A DNA stretch of 64,000 nt from Lepturacanthus savala. Its lineage: Eukaryota; Chordata; Actinopteri; Scombriformes; Trichiuridae. The position numbers were made by a program, and so were the translations under genes. The stretch spans positions 26,525,227 to 26,589,226 of the forward strand of contig CM060478.1 of NCBI GenBank assembly GCA_030544235.1, written 5' to 3'. The notes under the pieces were generated by a model. The model was not told the origin of the DNA, did not search any database, and saw only the letters and a list, made by a program, of their open reading frames with translations. Positions 46,553 through 64,000 of the stretch are shown in pieces (the first letter of the stretch is position 1; each line of letters starts with the position of its first letter).

Positions 46553-48720
46553 CTGCATCAGATGGAAATGGGCATCTGCTTCGATTTAAATAATCGTTCC
46601 CAGCCGTGTCAGTTCTAAAAGAAAGAACAGAAATTATACATTAAAGCATGCAAATCAGGTTTCAAAAGATGCACAAAATCTATACTAAAAAGAACAATCT
46701 TTACTAAAACACCATGGTTATCCTATCCTTATCCCATCTATTCCACATTATCAATGAATTGTGAAGTCTTTTGTGCTTTATTTTGAGATTTTATTGATAA
46801 AAGGCTGGCAGAAAATAAACAGAACAACATTGAGATTTCAGAACAAACCTGCTGGAATGTTTTCTTCTTTGTAAAGTCTCCATCTGAATCTGGAGTCTTT
46901 ACTCTGTCCTGCAGGGACAGAGACAAACCATCATTATAGTGACGAGAGGACACAAACACATGTGACTGTCCCCCTCCCAGGACCTGTCTGTCTGTCCTGT
47001 CTTTCTGTCTGTCTTCCAGCTTTAATTTAATGTTTGTCTCACTCTCTGCGTCACTGTCTCCCCTATATCTCCTTTTGTCTCTTTGTTTCTCTCTCTCGCT
47101 CTCACACACACACATAAACGCACACACACACACACATACAGGTTCCCTGCCGCATTGCAGTGGGTTGTAAATACTGAGTGCCAGCTGAGCCCGACTGAGC
47201 AGCACCAGTGAAATACTGTCTTTGTTTCTCTCTATCTCTCACACCCTGCTGCCCTCGCGGAGAAAAAGCAATGTAAAATTCTAAAAAAGAGAGAAAAAAA
47301 GGAGAGAAATACTGTCTTTCTTTCTCTTTGTCCCTCTGACACTCAAACTGCCCTCATAAAAAAGGACGTCAGCAAAAACAAAAACATGGAGGAAGGGATT
47401 CCTTCTGGCATGTTCTGTCCATCTGTGCAAGTTTCATGAGAATGAAAGAGAATTCTGCTTTCTCTAAAAGCTTCCCAACGATTTCATATATGAAACATAA
47501 AGATACCAATAATAGGTAACAAGGTTCCACATGAAAGGAAAACACTTTCTTAGATAATCTGCTGAAAGACAATATTTATTTTTTGGTTGCACTAAAAGAA
47601 CTTTTTGTCCTTTTTTGTTTTTAAAAGTACCCGTTAAATATGTTTTTCTCCACATGGAGGAGTATAGAAGGGCTGCAGCATCCTGCACCTTTTGACATTT
47701 ACTGACATTCTCGTCATATCACGTCACCTTGAATGCATGTTATGTGCAATTCACCACACTGAAGCATCTATTCCTTCATACACAGGCTTGTGCATCAGGC
47801 TTTGTGCTTGTAACCAAATGCAGGCTAAATCAATCATGGAAGATGATGCCCTTCTTCTATTTCATTTTAACCTCGTCCAGCTGCCTCATGACGTCATATT
47901 AGCTATTGGACATTCAGCAGCAGCAGCTAAACAGTCTTCTCACTCTGTTTTATTTCAGCCATTTGCAGGCCTTTTTGTGTGTATCCAACTATGCAAAATA
48001 TGAATTTCATAGTCATGCCTCTAAAGCACACACAGTTTAAAGTGTCAATAAATTCAGATTCTGTAATATGCTGCAGTCCATAGTTGAACTAATCTATTAT
48101 GCAATATAAAATTAAAACAGATTAATAGCATAACAGGATCTCATTTGATATTATATGAAAGATCCACCCACAGACAAGTAGTAAAGCAATGATGTTATAT
48201 TAGTTCGTTCAGACTCCATCATATGTGTTTAACGTCAGTTCAAATGTCAAAGCTCAGTGTACCTGATGCGCCCAGACTCCATTTTCCTCTGCAGCATCCT
48301 GACATCAACACATCACAATAGAAGCCAAATGAAAAAAACATAAACAAGTTAAGAAAAAGCGCTTAAATCATCAAGATAGACACGGCGTGCGCAAAGAACT
48401 GTGCGTAAATTACGCATTTATTACGCATTCCAGTTGTGTTTCTTTCAGCCTTAAACATTAGACAGTTTGACGGGTTTCAACAAGTTGAGTTTGTACTTTA
48501 ACAGTAAGGTTTCTAACAGATTAATGACATCAAACATGTAGGGAAAGGAACAGAAAAACAAACAAACAGAGAGAAAGTGTTTACCTGTTTACCGTCCACG
48601 GAAAGGCGCGCGGGAGTCGATGAGCAGTGAGAGCGCGCGACGTAAAGCCGCCGGTGAGGTCCGCTACGCACGCGCACACATGACCGTCAGCGGCCAATGG
48701 CCGGCCGAGTCTGCTCGTTA
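46553..48720 (-). ncRNA. Candidate spliced non-coding transcript upstream of mir-10d
   Basis: Four candidate exons with consensus splice sites on the minus strand. The first is GC-rich and ends CAG/GTAAAC at 48,585. Next is 48,298-48,263 (preceded by TGTCAG, followed by GTACAC). Then 46,908-46,849 (CCCTGCAG before, CAG/GTTTGT after). The last is 46,614-46,553 (TTTTAG before, GCAG/GTAACT after). No frame joins all exons. The longest ATG frame in exon 2 ends after about 14 codons, so it is probably non-coding. It has the same strand as mir-10d and hoxd4b and points at them, so it may be a primary mir-10d transcript or an upstream leader of hoxd4b. Splice motifs also occur by chance, so confidence is limited. 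Confidence 0.35.
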
Positions 48721-48722
48721 AA
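48590..48722 (-). promoter_or_regulatory. GC-rich, CCAAT-containing promoter-like patch
   Basis: CpG-dense sequence (GAAAGGCGCGCGGGAGTCG, GAGCGCGCGACG, CGGCCAATGGCCGGCC) beside a 110-bp (TG)n. The CCAAT box at 48,694-48,698 sits in the palindrome GGCCAATGGCC. It would serve the candidate transcript to the left. The 134-codon frame across it runs into the repeat and lacks any domain. Confidence 0.4.
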
Positions 48723-51780
<3,058 letters not shown>

Positions 51781-51784
51781 TTTT

Positions 51785-52222
51785 CACATTGTTGCCATGT
51801 GGCAACAAATCTATTTTAACATAATAGGTAAAAAAAAACACTTATAACTTATAAATGAATTAAATGTGGATAAAAGCAGTAAGAAAGACGTTTGTAGGGA
51901 TGTTTATGACCATTATCTCTTTCAACTTACCTAAGGTAATATATCACATGTGAAACTTTTTCACACGTGATAAATTCACATATATATTCACCCCAGATAG
52001 TGAGTTCATTTGTTTATTTAGTGAAAATTGTCCATGTCCATGAACAATAGGGACTGGTGGACAGGATATCCTGGTCATGTGACTTAATAAATTGTATGTA
52101 CTTCAAAAATAAAAGCGCCTTTTCACACCCAGCTGTAAAACATGCATTTTATATCACAGCTTTTCAGAAAAATTAAGATAAAATATGGCAAATTATGGCA
52201 ACACTATGCAGTAGAGGGTTAA
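51785..52222 (-). mobile_element. piggyBac-like TTAA MITE in the Hox spacer
   Basis: Carries TTGCCATGTGGCAA near 51,795, ATGTCCATGAACAATAG, CAGGATATCCTGGTCATGTGAC and CTTCAAAAATAAAAGC, and ends GCAGTAGAGGGTTAA. The order and orientation match the 750-983 copy. The block TTTGTAGGGATGTTTATGACC at 51,890 also occurs at 60,595. Confidence 0.65.
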
Positions 52223-52924
52223 CCAACCAGGAACATAAAGAATCTAATCAAAGCATTCTCAGAAAGTCAGTCTCGTTTTATTTCAAACACAATGGGTCTT
52301 GAATATTCTGGGATGGACTGACTTAAATAATCATTTTTTTCATCACCACTTGCTTTCAACACATTTCCAATGACTCTTTATGACTTATGATCCCAACTTT
52401 CCAAATAGGCTTTTTAACAGTATTTCCCACTTACAAATGAAAGTGTCATGCCACACTGTGATACCACATTTACCAGCGTTCAAGTTCTATCTCATTTACA
52501 TTTTCATTCAATGGCAGCCAGGAGAAACCATGAAGCACTTGTGTATTTTGACCATTTTAGATAATGGGGGGAAAATATTACTGACCATTAAAATGCAACT
52601 CTTTAGAACTACAGTGATGCTACGAAGCCTGAGGGACATTAAATGTAAAAAAAAAAAAATTTACAATTTCTGTTGTGATTAATGATTTGTTTTATATTCC
52701 AGTAGAAATATGTTGACAACTTTTTTAAATATCTATATATATATATTTGAGAAGTCAAATCAAATTTCTGAAATGCTTAATCTGTGGAGAAAACAAAATG
52801 ACCTTTTTTTAGAATATGTGGTTGTAATATACATGCTGCTAAATGAAATCCTTCTAAATTGTTAATTTAACCCCACAATTTAGCAAAAACTCTAATTCTG
52901 TAATAAATCCTTAGGCCCAGATAA

Positions 52925-54440
52925 GAATGTGCCATGCTTTCTACAAACTGCTGCACATATTATTGCAGAGCTTTTTGCTTCAGTTTTTTAATCTCAGTTT
53001 ATGCGCAAATGTCATACCCAACATCTATAAATCAGCTTTTCTCCCTATATTAAAGAATGGAGACCATTTGAATAATTACAGAAAATTAGTCACATTTCCA
53101 GGTCTGGCATTTCTCTTGTAAATGACTGATTAAATCATTTTTTATCTGATAATAATATTGTCTGTGAATCTCTGTCAGGTTTTACATCAGACTTTTACTA
53201 ATGATATCAATTCTCAACATCACTGTGCAGCTCGATCTGTTGATAAGTCTAAAACGTGTTTAACAAACTGATATTACAGAGATGTACAGGCCTTAGTTCT
53301 GATTAGTTCTAGAACTATTTATCCAACAGAACTCAGTGTGTCTCAGTCAGCCCTACTTACAGTAACAAAGGTGTCCCTCAAGGATCTATTTTAGCCTCCT
53401 CACTTTTTTGTATTTTCATTAATAAGTTAGTAAACCCAGATGAGATCCATTTATATGCTGATGACACAATCATTTACACAGTGGCACCTGTTTGCAAACA
53501 AGCAATAGCGCTACTTTCTAATCACTTCAGCTTTCAAACTTTAATATTATAACTACACATTCAGAAAAGACATGACCTTTTTCTACATTTCTACATGACC
53601 TTCACTCATTCTCCTTCTAAAGCAGCTGATTCCACTTTCTGCACATTTAGAACATACATGCATGGAAAGAGTCTGTGTGATACTTATACATATACAAGAG
53701 CTTTGTTCTTAACTGTTTAAAGGTGCAGTGTGTAAGATTTAGCAGTGCTTAGCATTCCAGACTTAGCATAAATGGAATATAACATTCAGAAGTATGTTCA
53801 AAATAAGAATAGTTTTTATTACCTCAAACTGAACAATCAAACCCATCATCGAGACAGCCTTTTATCCTTTGGGTACACTCTTGGGTACAAACTAAGATGC
53901 CTTAGTTGTAAATGCTTTCCATTTCAAGCCAGAAAATAACAGAGAAAGAGTCTGATTATGGTGATGTAGTATACATGCACGCAACTTTACCCCTACTTAA
54001 AATGTGAATTCTTCCCTGCATTCCATGCTGTAAGAGGAGCAGGGTCATGCACTCTCCACCTACTTTAATATCCAGGTATTTTTTCCTATCATACCAGCAA
54101 CTATTGCACCTGATCTAGTAAGATGAGTCTTTTTAAATGTCCCCAGGATGCACACTCGGGTGAAACTGCTTTCTCCTTTTATGCACCTCGGGCATGGAAT
54201 GAGCTGCATTAACCTTAGAAGAACTTCTTTAAAGGTCTTTGACAAACTTCCCTGAAGGAAACATGTTGCAGTTTTATATAGCATTAACCTTGAGGTGTGT
54301 TATGTATATCAATGGCATGGCCTCTATCCTTCCCTTTTACTCCTTCCCTTGTGTAGCTTTCATGTATTGCACCAGGACTCCCTGGAAGAACACAGTTTGT
54401 ATATCAATATGACCTATAGCTAAATAAAAGCTAAATACAT
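52925..54440 (+). mobile_element. LINE remnants with reverse transcriptase motifs
   Basis: 52,927-53,121 encodes KSAFLPILKNGDHLNNYRK, the early reverse transcriptase motif of non-LTR elements. 53,350-53,545 encodes GVPQGSIL and HLYADDTIIYTV, motifs B and C with YADD intact. A hAT-type terminal motif (AAAGGTGCAGTGTGTAAGATTT at 53,719) interrupts it. The decayed 3' part (CGGGCATGGAATGAGCTGCA near 54,190) resumes after. Stops and shifts throughout. Confidence 0.75.
53719..53960 (+). mobile_element. hAT-type MITE fragment
   Basis: AAAGGTGCAGTGTGTAAGATTTAGC followed by ATGGAATATAACATTCAGAAGTATG resembles the 5' part of an abundant teleost non-autonomous hAT-like element. A possible partner end, TTACACACTGATCTTTT, lies near 55,585. 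Identification is from memory of the family and is tentative. Confidence 0.4.
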
Positions 54441-54769
54441 TTAAGTCAGTTTTTAAAATGCTTTCTTGCTGCTCTAAATAATTAAGTTTATAATTACCAG
54501 ACTCTGCAATGGAAAGACTAATAACTGAGGTTTGTCATATTTAGTTGTGCAGGGAAGTGTTTGTGAAGAGAAGATTGTGATAAACAGTTTTATTTTGAAG
54601 AGGAAAGCGGAAGTACCATCACACACTCCTGTGACTGACGTATCCTCAGGCTTGATCCATTTATGGGCTCACTGTCTAGATTCAAATTCTCATATACATG
54701 ATGAGATTTAGTATTCCTTAAATAGTTAAACATAATAAATAAATAAATAGAAACTACTGTTGTAAATCA

Positions 54770-55155
54770 ATTACCTTAAAATTCACTGTAACTACCTGGC
54801 AGCAATTTTCCAGAAAATTGCTATTATTAAACTGCTATGTTATATGTATATATTATGTTATTATTATTATTTTTCCAGTAGAAGCACTGTACTTCTGTTT
54901 AGAGTATTGTGTCTTTACTGTAAAAAACACAATTAAAGGCTGTTATTTCAGTTGTATTTACAGCATTCATTGCACAATAAAAACAATTAAAGACTGTTAT
55001 TTCAGTTGTATTTACAGTATTAGATGATAACTCTTTGACTACTAGAGTAATTTATTGTAAAATGTACAGCAACTGTGATAATTATAGTAACGTTACTGTG
55101 TTTAAGGCAGTAAATAACTGCAGATTTCACAGTAAAGTTTTACAGTGCATGTGTA
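54770..55155 (-). mobile_element. MITE with ACAGTAA motifs, copy 2
   Basis: Reverse-oriented relative of 58,445-58,755. Two tandem copies of AATTAAAG(A/G)CTGTTATTTCAGTTGTATTTACAG lie at about 54,930 and 54,985, and TTTACAGTGCAT ends it. Non-coding. Confidence 0.6.
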
Positions 55156-55159
55156 AGGA

Positions 55160-56740
55160 ACAGCTTGAACATTGTAACATTTTTGCCCTCTAGAATGTAA
55201 AAGTTTAGTTTTTAATGTCTTTAAACCATAGTCATTTTTTCTTGACATAATTATTTTCCCTTTCCATCAGAATGCAATTACAATATAAGTGAAAATCCAC
55301 AAATCCAATTCCTTCTGTATTTAAACTACTTCCACCACAGCTCAACAGGGAAACACTGACCAAGGAAACACAAAAAGAGGATTTAAAGACTGTAAATGTG
55401 TCACATGTCCACTTCATAACTAACTTAGACATATAAGATGTGGATTTTTGCCTCCATTACATTATAGTCACTGTTTATTTGGGCACTGACTGTTGTTTTA
55501 TGTGACCCTTAAAACATTGTCAACCTGTAATTTGCAAAAAACATAAGAAACACAGAGAAAAATGATGGAAAAGCCTCAAAGTTACACACTGATCTTTTTA
55601 AAACAGGTTTTTACTGAGATTTCAACCTAGATTATTGGCTACAGAGTGATAAACTATTAGAACAGAACCTACTTGTCCTGCAAGTCATGAAAGGCAACAC
55701 TGCCACCTAGCGGACACAACGAGTAACTACACAGCAGCGGCTGCTGCTGCATGCTGTTTGTTTTTATTGCTTTTTTTGTTGTTTATTTGTTTTTGTGTTG
55801 CCACTATGTTCGTCTTTTAATGTCTCGATCCAGATATGACAAACCTTCAGACAAACACAACTAGGAACAATTTGCTGATGAAAATGAATTTCTAGCTTCA
55901 TTCCAGGTTCAATATTAATTTAATCAGTTTAAAACAGAACAAATCATGGGTTTATTGACTATATGTCTTTTTGTGTCGTCTAAATAACAGATTTGCATGT
56001 AAATCTGTCTGGTTTTAATAATACTATTACTAACTAGGCTTTACCATTTAACCTGCAGTTAAAGCAGGAATTATATTATGATCGGGATCAATCATTTAAA
56101 GTGTTACTTGCCGCAGTACAATACATATGTTGAATTTCGTTCATCTTATTTCACGACACCCTCTAAAATAGCTATGTTCTGTTGGCCCAGTTCTCTTATT
56201 TATTTCTTATCTTATTTAGTGCATTTTTATTTGAATTTTTACATTTCCAGTTCTGTTTTGTGGCCTTTTTTATTAAACAATCACATTGCTTCATATTCTA
56301 CCACATAGTGCCAATAATTAAAAAGCAATTTATAATCCGGGTACAAATGATTATTAATGTATGTGTATGTCAAGACTGGAGCGCTTAATCAGCGGAGCAG
56401 GCCAACGTGGAGATAACTCACACACCGCGTGCGTAATAAGCGCCAGCATTTTAATTCAGGAAGCTCTTTTATCACCCATTTATATTCGTAGCAATTTAAT
56501 TTTTTAAAATAAAAAAATCTGTAATTTATTATAATGAATTTTAAAAAAAAAGGATATTTCTGACATTACGGCTGTGGGTCAGATTTTAATTTACAGTATA
56601 ACGCCTTTAAGAGTCTGCAGCCTGAAATCAAGCAAGGAATCTCAGTGTTTTATTTATTGATTTATTTAGAGGCCTATATAAAATGTGAACCGGGACAAAT
56701 AACACCAAAATCCGGATCCTAGCGCCTTTGTTTCTGATTT
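55160..56740. other. Spacer without recognised gene
   Basis: AT-rich. A complex patch at 56,370-56,500 (GCGCTTAATCAGCGG, GTGCGTAATAAGCGCC) may be regulatory. The open frames at 56,078-56,388 have no domain. Confidence 0.35.
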
Positions 56741-56766
56741 TAACTCACTGTATCGCGTCGTTTCCT

Positions 56767-56767
<1 letters not shown>

Positions 56768-56800
<33 letters not shown>
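56768..56800. repeat. Poly(T) tract, 33 bp
   Basis: A homopolymer T run. The Lys-run frame on the minus strand is an artefact. Confidence 0.95.
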
Positions 56801-56801
<1 letters not shown>

Positions 56802-56939
56802 GTGAAACGTGATTGAAGGCAGACAATGGGGCCGAGAAGAAGGACAGTTCTGGGCTCCGCTACAGGAAAAGAGGGTGTCCAATAAAACCATATAGTCCCG
56901 ATGACTGTCTGGGCTAAATGACTTTATTGTAGCTCTCTC

Positions 56940-57185
56940 CCTTTCTTGAGTGGGGGGAAAGTCACGTTTATTCTCCAAATGCATGCTGTTGCTTTATGAC
57001 CCTGCAGTAGGATGAGCGCTGAGCGCGTTATATGGCCGCAATAAATGAGGGAAGCTACGAGGCTCTGCACTGACTTTGACAAAACAAGGAGGCAGAAAAT
57101 GTGTCTCTGTGGACCCAAACTCAGCCTTCATACCTGAAAGCGGCGAAACACCTTGACGTTGAAGTGGCTGTAATCAGAATAAAAA
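56940..57185. promoter_or_regulatory. Candidate regulatory block in the hoxd9b 3' spacer
   Basis: Complex non-repeat sequence with GTTATATGGCCGCAATAAATG (a TTATGG and AATAAA pair of the kind bound by posterior Hox or Cdx factors), TGACTTTGACAAAAC and TTTATGACCC. It lies where hoxd8 sits in other HoxD clusters. No homeobox or open frame is present. Function is inferred only. Confidence 0.3.
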
Positions 57186-57409
57186 CACTGTAAATCCTGT
57201 TATTGGTCCTTTTAATCCAATGGGACGTCAGAACATACCGCAGATTTGGCTCAAAACAAAATAGTTTCTATTAACAGGACAGGACCCATGATATTACTGC
57301 AGGCCTAGGCATTAAACACCAGGTGAACACAGGTGTTACCAAAGAGACTAATTAGTGGTCAGAGTCAGGCTGTTGTCTCTGTGAGGTTCACAGGGACAAC
57401 ATGAGCGGT

Positions 57410-58245
57410 TTCAGGTAAAATGGGCCATCTCATCAGGTAAAATGGGCCAGTCAAATAACAAAGGGTAATTCTAATTCAAAATTAATTCATCATCAGTTTT
57501 AATGTTGAAACAAAATTCCTTCCATTCCATTGTTATAACATACGTTTTAAAATGCATTAAATAAACTCATATTGCTGCTATTAAAACACACACTAACACA
57601 CCTATGTATACAAGCTAAGCTAACACTACAAGCTAGCAGCCAGTCATATGTAACAAGCTAAGTTACACAAACACAGTAAAGTAGTGACTACTTTGAGTTG
57701 AACTAATTTCACATGACAATCAAAAAACTGTCCATGTTTTAGTTGAACCACATGTCATATATATGTGTTAGTGAGTGACACAGAGGGTTAGGCCCATTTT
57801 AGCTGAAACCATGTGGCCCATTTTAACTTAGAGGGTTAAGGTAAATTGGGCCACCAAGATAAACATCACTTTCTGTTTCTTTACAAAATCTGTTAATACA
57901 TCAAACTAACAGCATTATTTCTCATGGATGTCATACATAGTTGTTTATGTGAATATTTTTTAAATAGATGCATCATCCTTATAATAGTTTAGTTAGATTT
58001 ATCATACCAGGCTACTTACCATGAATATTTCTGGTTCAGTCTAGTCAGTCTCAAGTATTGTATCATACACCATAGAAACAATAAACTAATTAAATCACCA
58101 TAGAAACCATAAACTAATCAAATCACCTGTTTCTAATCAACCACAGTTATGTCAACAGTTTAAATCATTTATAGTCATTGGCTCTAATTTCCAGAGGAGC
58201 TGGGACCCCAATCCTGAAATGGCCCATTTTACCTGATATCAGCCT
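57410..58245. mobile_element. MITE with GTAAAATGGGCC repeats, copy 3
   Basis: Inverted relative to the 10.3-kb copy. Begins TTTCAGGTAAAATGGGCCATC, repeats the unit, carries CTAACACACCTATGTATACAAGC, AGGCTACTTACCATGAA and CTGGGACCCCAATCC, and ends CCCATTTTACCTGATATCAGCCT. Confidence 0.65.
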
Positions 58246-58444
58246 AGTTATTCTAATAGCAGCATTCTGAATGTGGTTCTCTATTTAACACACAGATCTA
58301 TAACAATATGACACAATTTACTAAAATTATCTATTATAATGATTGTATATATTTGGTATAATAAAAGTAATTAATGCTACAACAGATACTTACTAAAGTG
58401 TGTCCAGGTCATTATAAGGTACTGCTACTGGCTATTATATATCC

Positions 58445-58755
58445 ACACTGAAAAACATTGCTGTAAAATCTGCAGTAATTTCCTGTGTTAAACACAGTAA
58501 TGATTATTACAGTAGATTGCTGTATATTTTACAATCAATCGCAGTAGTGGTAGTATTGCTGTAGAAAATCACAGCACAGTATTGTAATACAATTAATCAC
58601 CCAATACTAAAAATACAACTGAAATCACAGTATTTAATTATTTTTAGTACAGTACTTATACTATAAAAATAATTACAGAATCTTTCTGGATAATTGTTGC
58701 TGTGAATTTTAAGGTAATGGTTTTACAGTTTACTTTACTACAACTACTGTAATAT
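58445..58755 (+). mobile_element. MITE with ACAGTAA motifs, copy 3
   Basis: AACACAGTAATGATTATTACAGTAGATTGCTGTATATTTTACAAT and CACAGTATTTAATTATTTTTAG match the copy at 5,690-6,245. Non-coding. Confidence 0.6.
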
Positions 58756-59722
58756 GAATGTGAAACTAAAGCCTCAACTAATGATTATTTCCATTGTTTG
58801 TTCATTATTTTCTATTTTAATGCATTTAATGTATTGGTTTGTAAACATATCCTTTACTGTTTCCCTGTGCACAAACCTGGAAATGTTCACTTTACTGTCA
58901 TATAGGAAAAAAAAGTATTAGAATTAGAAATCATTAGAATTTTTCTTGAAAATGTTGCCCTTAAATGTGCAGTTGAATGGAATTATCAGGATTGATTGAA
59001 AAATATAACCCAAGAAAGAACATAATCAACAATGATGTTGTAATGCATCTTTTATTTCATAAAAAAAATCCCCACAAGCAGCATATTTAGCCTAATTGAG
59101 CAGATGAAGGCCTTATTCATCACATCTTGACTCACAGCACAGACCTGCCGCTTTAGGCTAACATAGCCTGTTGTTTTTTCCTTTTCTCCCATGCAGAGAG
59201 AATGTGTTGTGTGAGTCCATCTCATCCTCATGAAAAAAACAAAACAAAACCATTAACATATATTTATTTAAGGTCCCGGTTAATATTCCCAATAACAATT
59301 ACCGTAGTTCATATTCTAAAATGAAAATAGGTTGTGCGTCATTTCTGTAGCTGTTTATTCTAACAGGAGACAACAGAAAAACAAACAAAAAAAACAACCA
59401 TCAGACTGCTGTCAGACCATAGCTTAGCCATGACTGGTGTGTGTCTGTGTGTGTTGTATGTGTGTGTGTGTGTGTGTGCGTGCATGTGTGTGCATGTGTG
59501 TGTGTATGTGTGTGTGTGTGTAAGGGAATTTAGGCATATTAGACCCACAGGAACAACAGATATACATACTGTGGTAACAATGACAACAACAGCGACAACA
59601 ACAAGAACAACAAATACGCCCATGAGGCCACATGCACAGTTAATGAAAAACCAAACAAGGAAGCTTATTCTGTCTTTTTTTTGGAACAAAACGCTTAAAG
59701 TCCCTTGTGAAGAATATTTTTA

Positions 59723-61909
<2,187 letters not shown>

Positions 61910-62095
61910 TGCAGAGTTTCACCACTGCAGTTTTCCAAGGTGGCCATGTTGGCTCCACCATTACTGCGAGCTGATGTTAAAGATGTTGGGCACAGGGCAT
62001 TTATTTTAACAGCTAATAACCTCACCACCTCCACCTCCTCCTCCTACCTCCTCACCTATCCTGGAAAAAACCCCAGCCTTCCCCTTCCAAATCCA

Positions 62096-64000
<1,905 letters not shown>

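Overview
This window is nuclear DNA of a teleost fish, most likely a percomorph. It is AT-rich and intron-containing, full of dinucleotide repeats and fish-type mobile elements. It carries the 3' flank and most of a reduced HoxD cluster. All host genes are on the minus strand. From right to left they are hoxd9b (5' part cut by the window end), mir-10d, hoxd4b and mtx2 (metaxin 2). mtx2 is the known 3' neighbour of vertebrate HoxD clusters. A mature miRNA matching miR-10d, which marks the Db cluster in zebrafish, together with the divergent hoxd4 and the absence of other Hox genes, identifies this as HoxDb rather than HoxDa. No trace of hoxd1, hoxd3 or hoxd8 was found.

Layout. 1-23,156: no host gene seen. 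It holds interspersed repeats, two tRNA-type SINE copies, MITEs, LINE 3' ends, a dead 3.5-kb non-LTR retrotransposon with an R2-like layout (12,649-16,171), and a Tc1-like transposon (21,410-22,700). 23,157-30,918: mtx2, ten coding exons, with a LINE in intron 4 and MITEs in intron 9. 31-34.6 kb: spacer where hoxd3b would be expected. 34,657-36,018: hoxd4b, two exons, with a long (TA)n in its intron. 36-51.7 kb: mostly repeat-poor spacer with candidate regulatory blocks, the mir-10d hairpin (39.38 kb), and a candidate spliced minus-strand non-coding transcript (46.55-48.7 kb) starting in a GC-rich, CCAAT-containing patch. 51.7-61.9 kb: spacer invaded by LINE and MITE copies and a 2.2-kb segment with terminal inverted repeats. 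62,096-64,000: hoxd9b exon 2, intron and the 3' part of exon 1.

Biology. hoxd4b and hoxd9b encode homeodomain transcription factors for head-to-tail patterning. mir-10d is a Hox-embedded miRNA on the same strand, and the candidate upstream transcript could be its primary transcript or an alternative 5' leader of hoxd4b. mtx2 encodes an unrelated mitochondrial outer-membrane import factor kept next to HoxD by ancient synteny. Exon boundaries were worked out by hand from splice sites, reading phase and family knowledge. Repeat boundaries are approximate unless stated.
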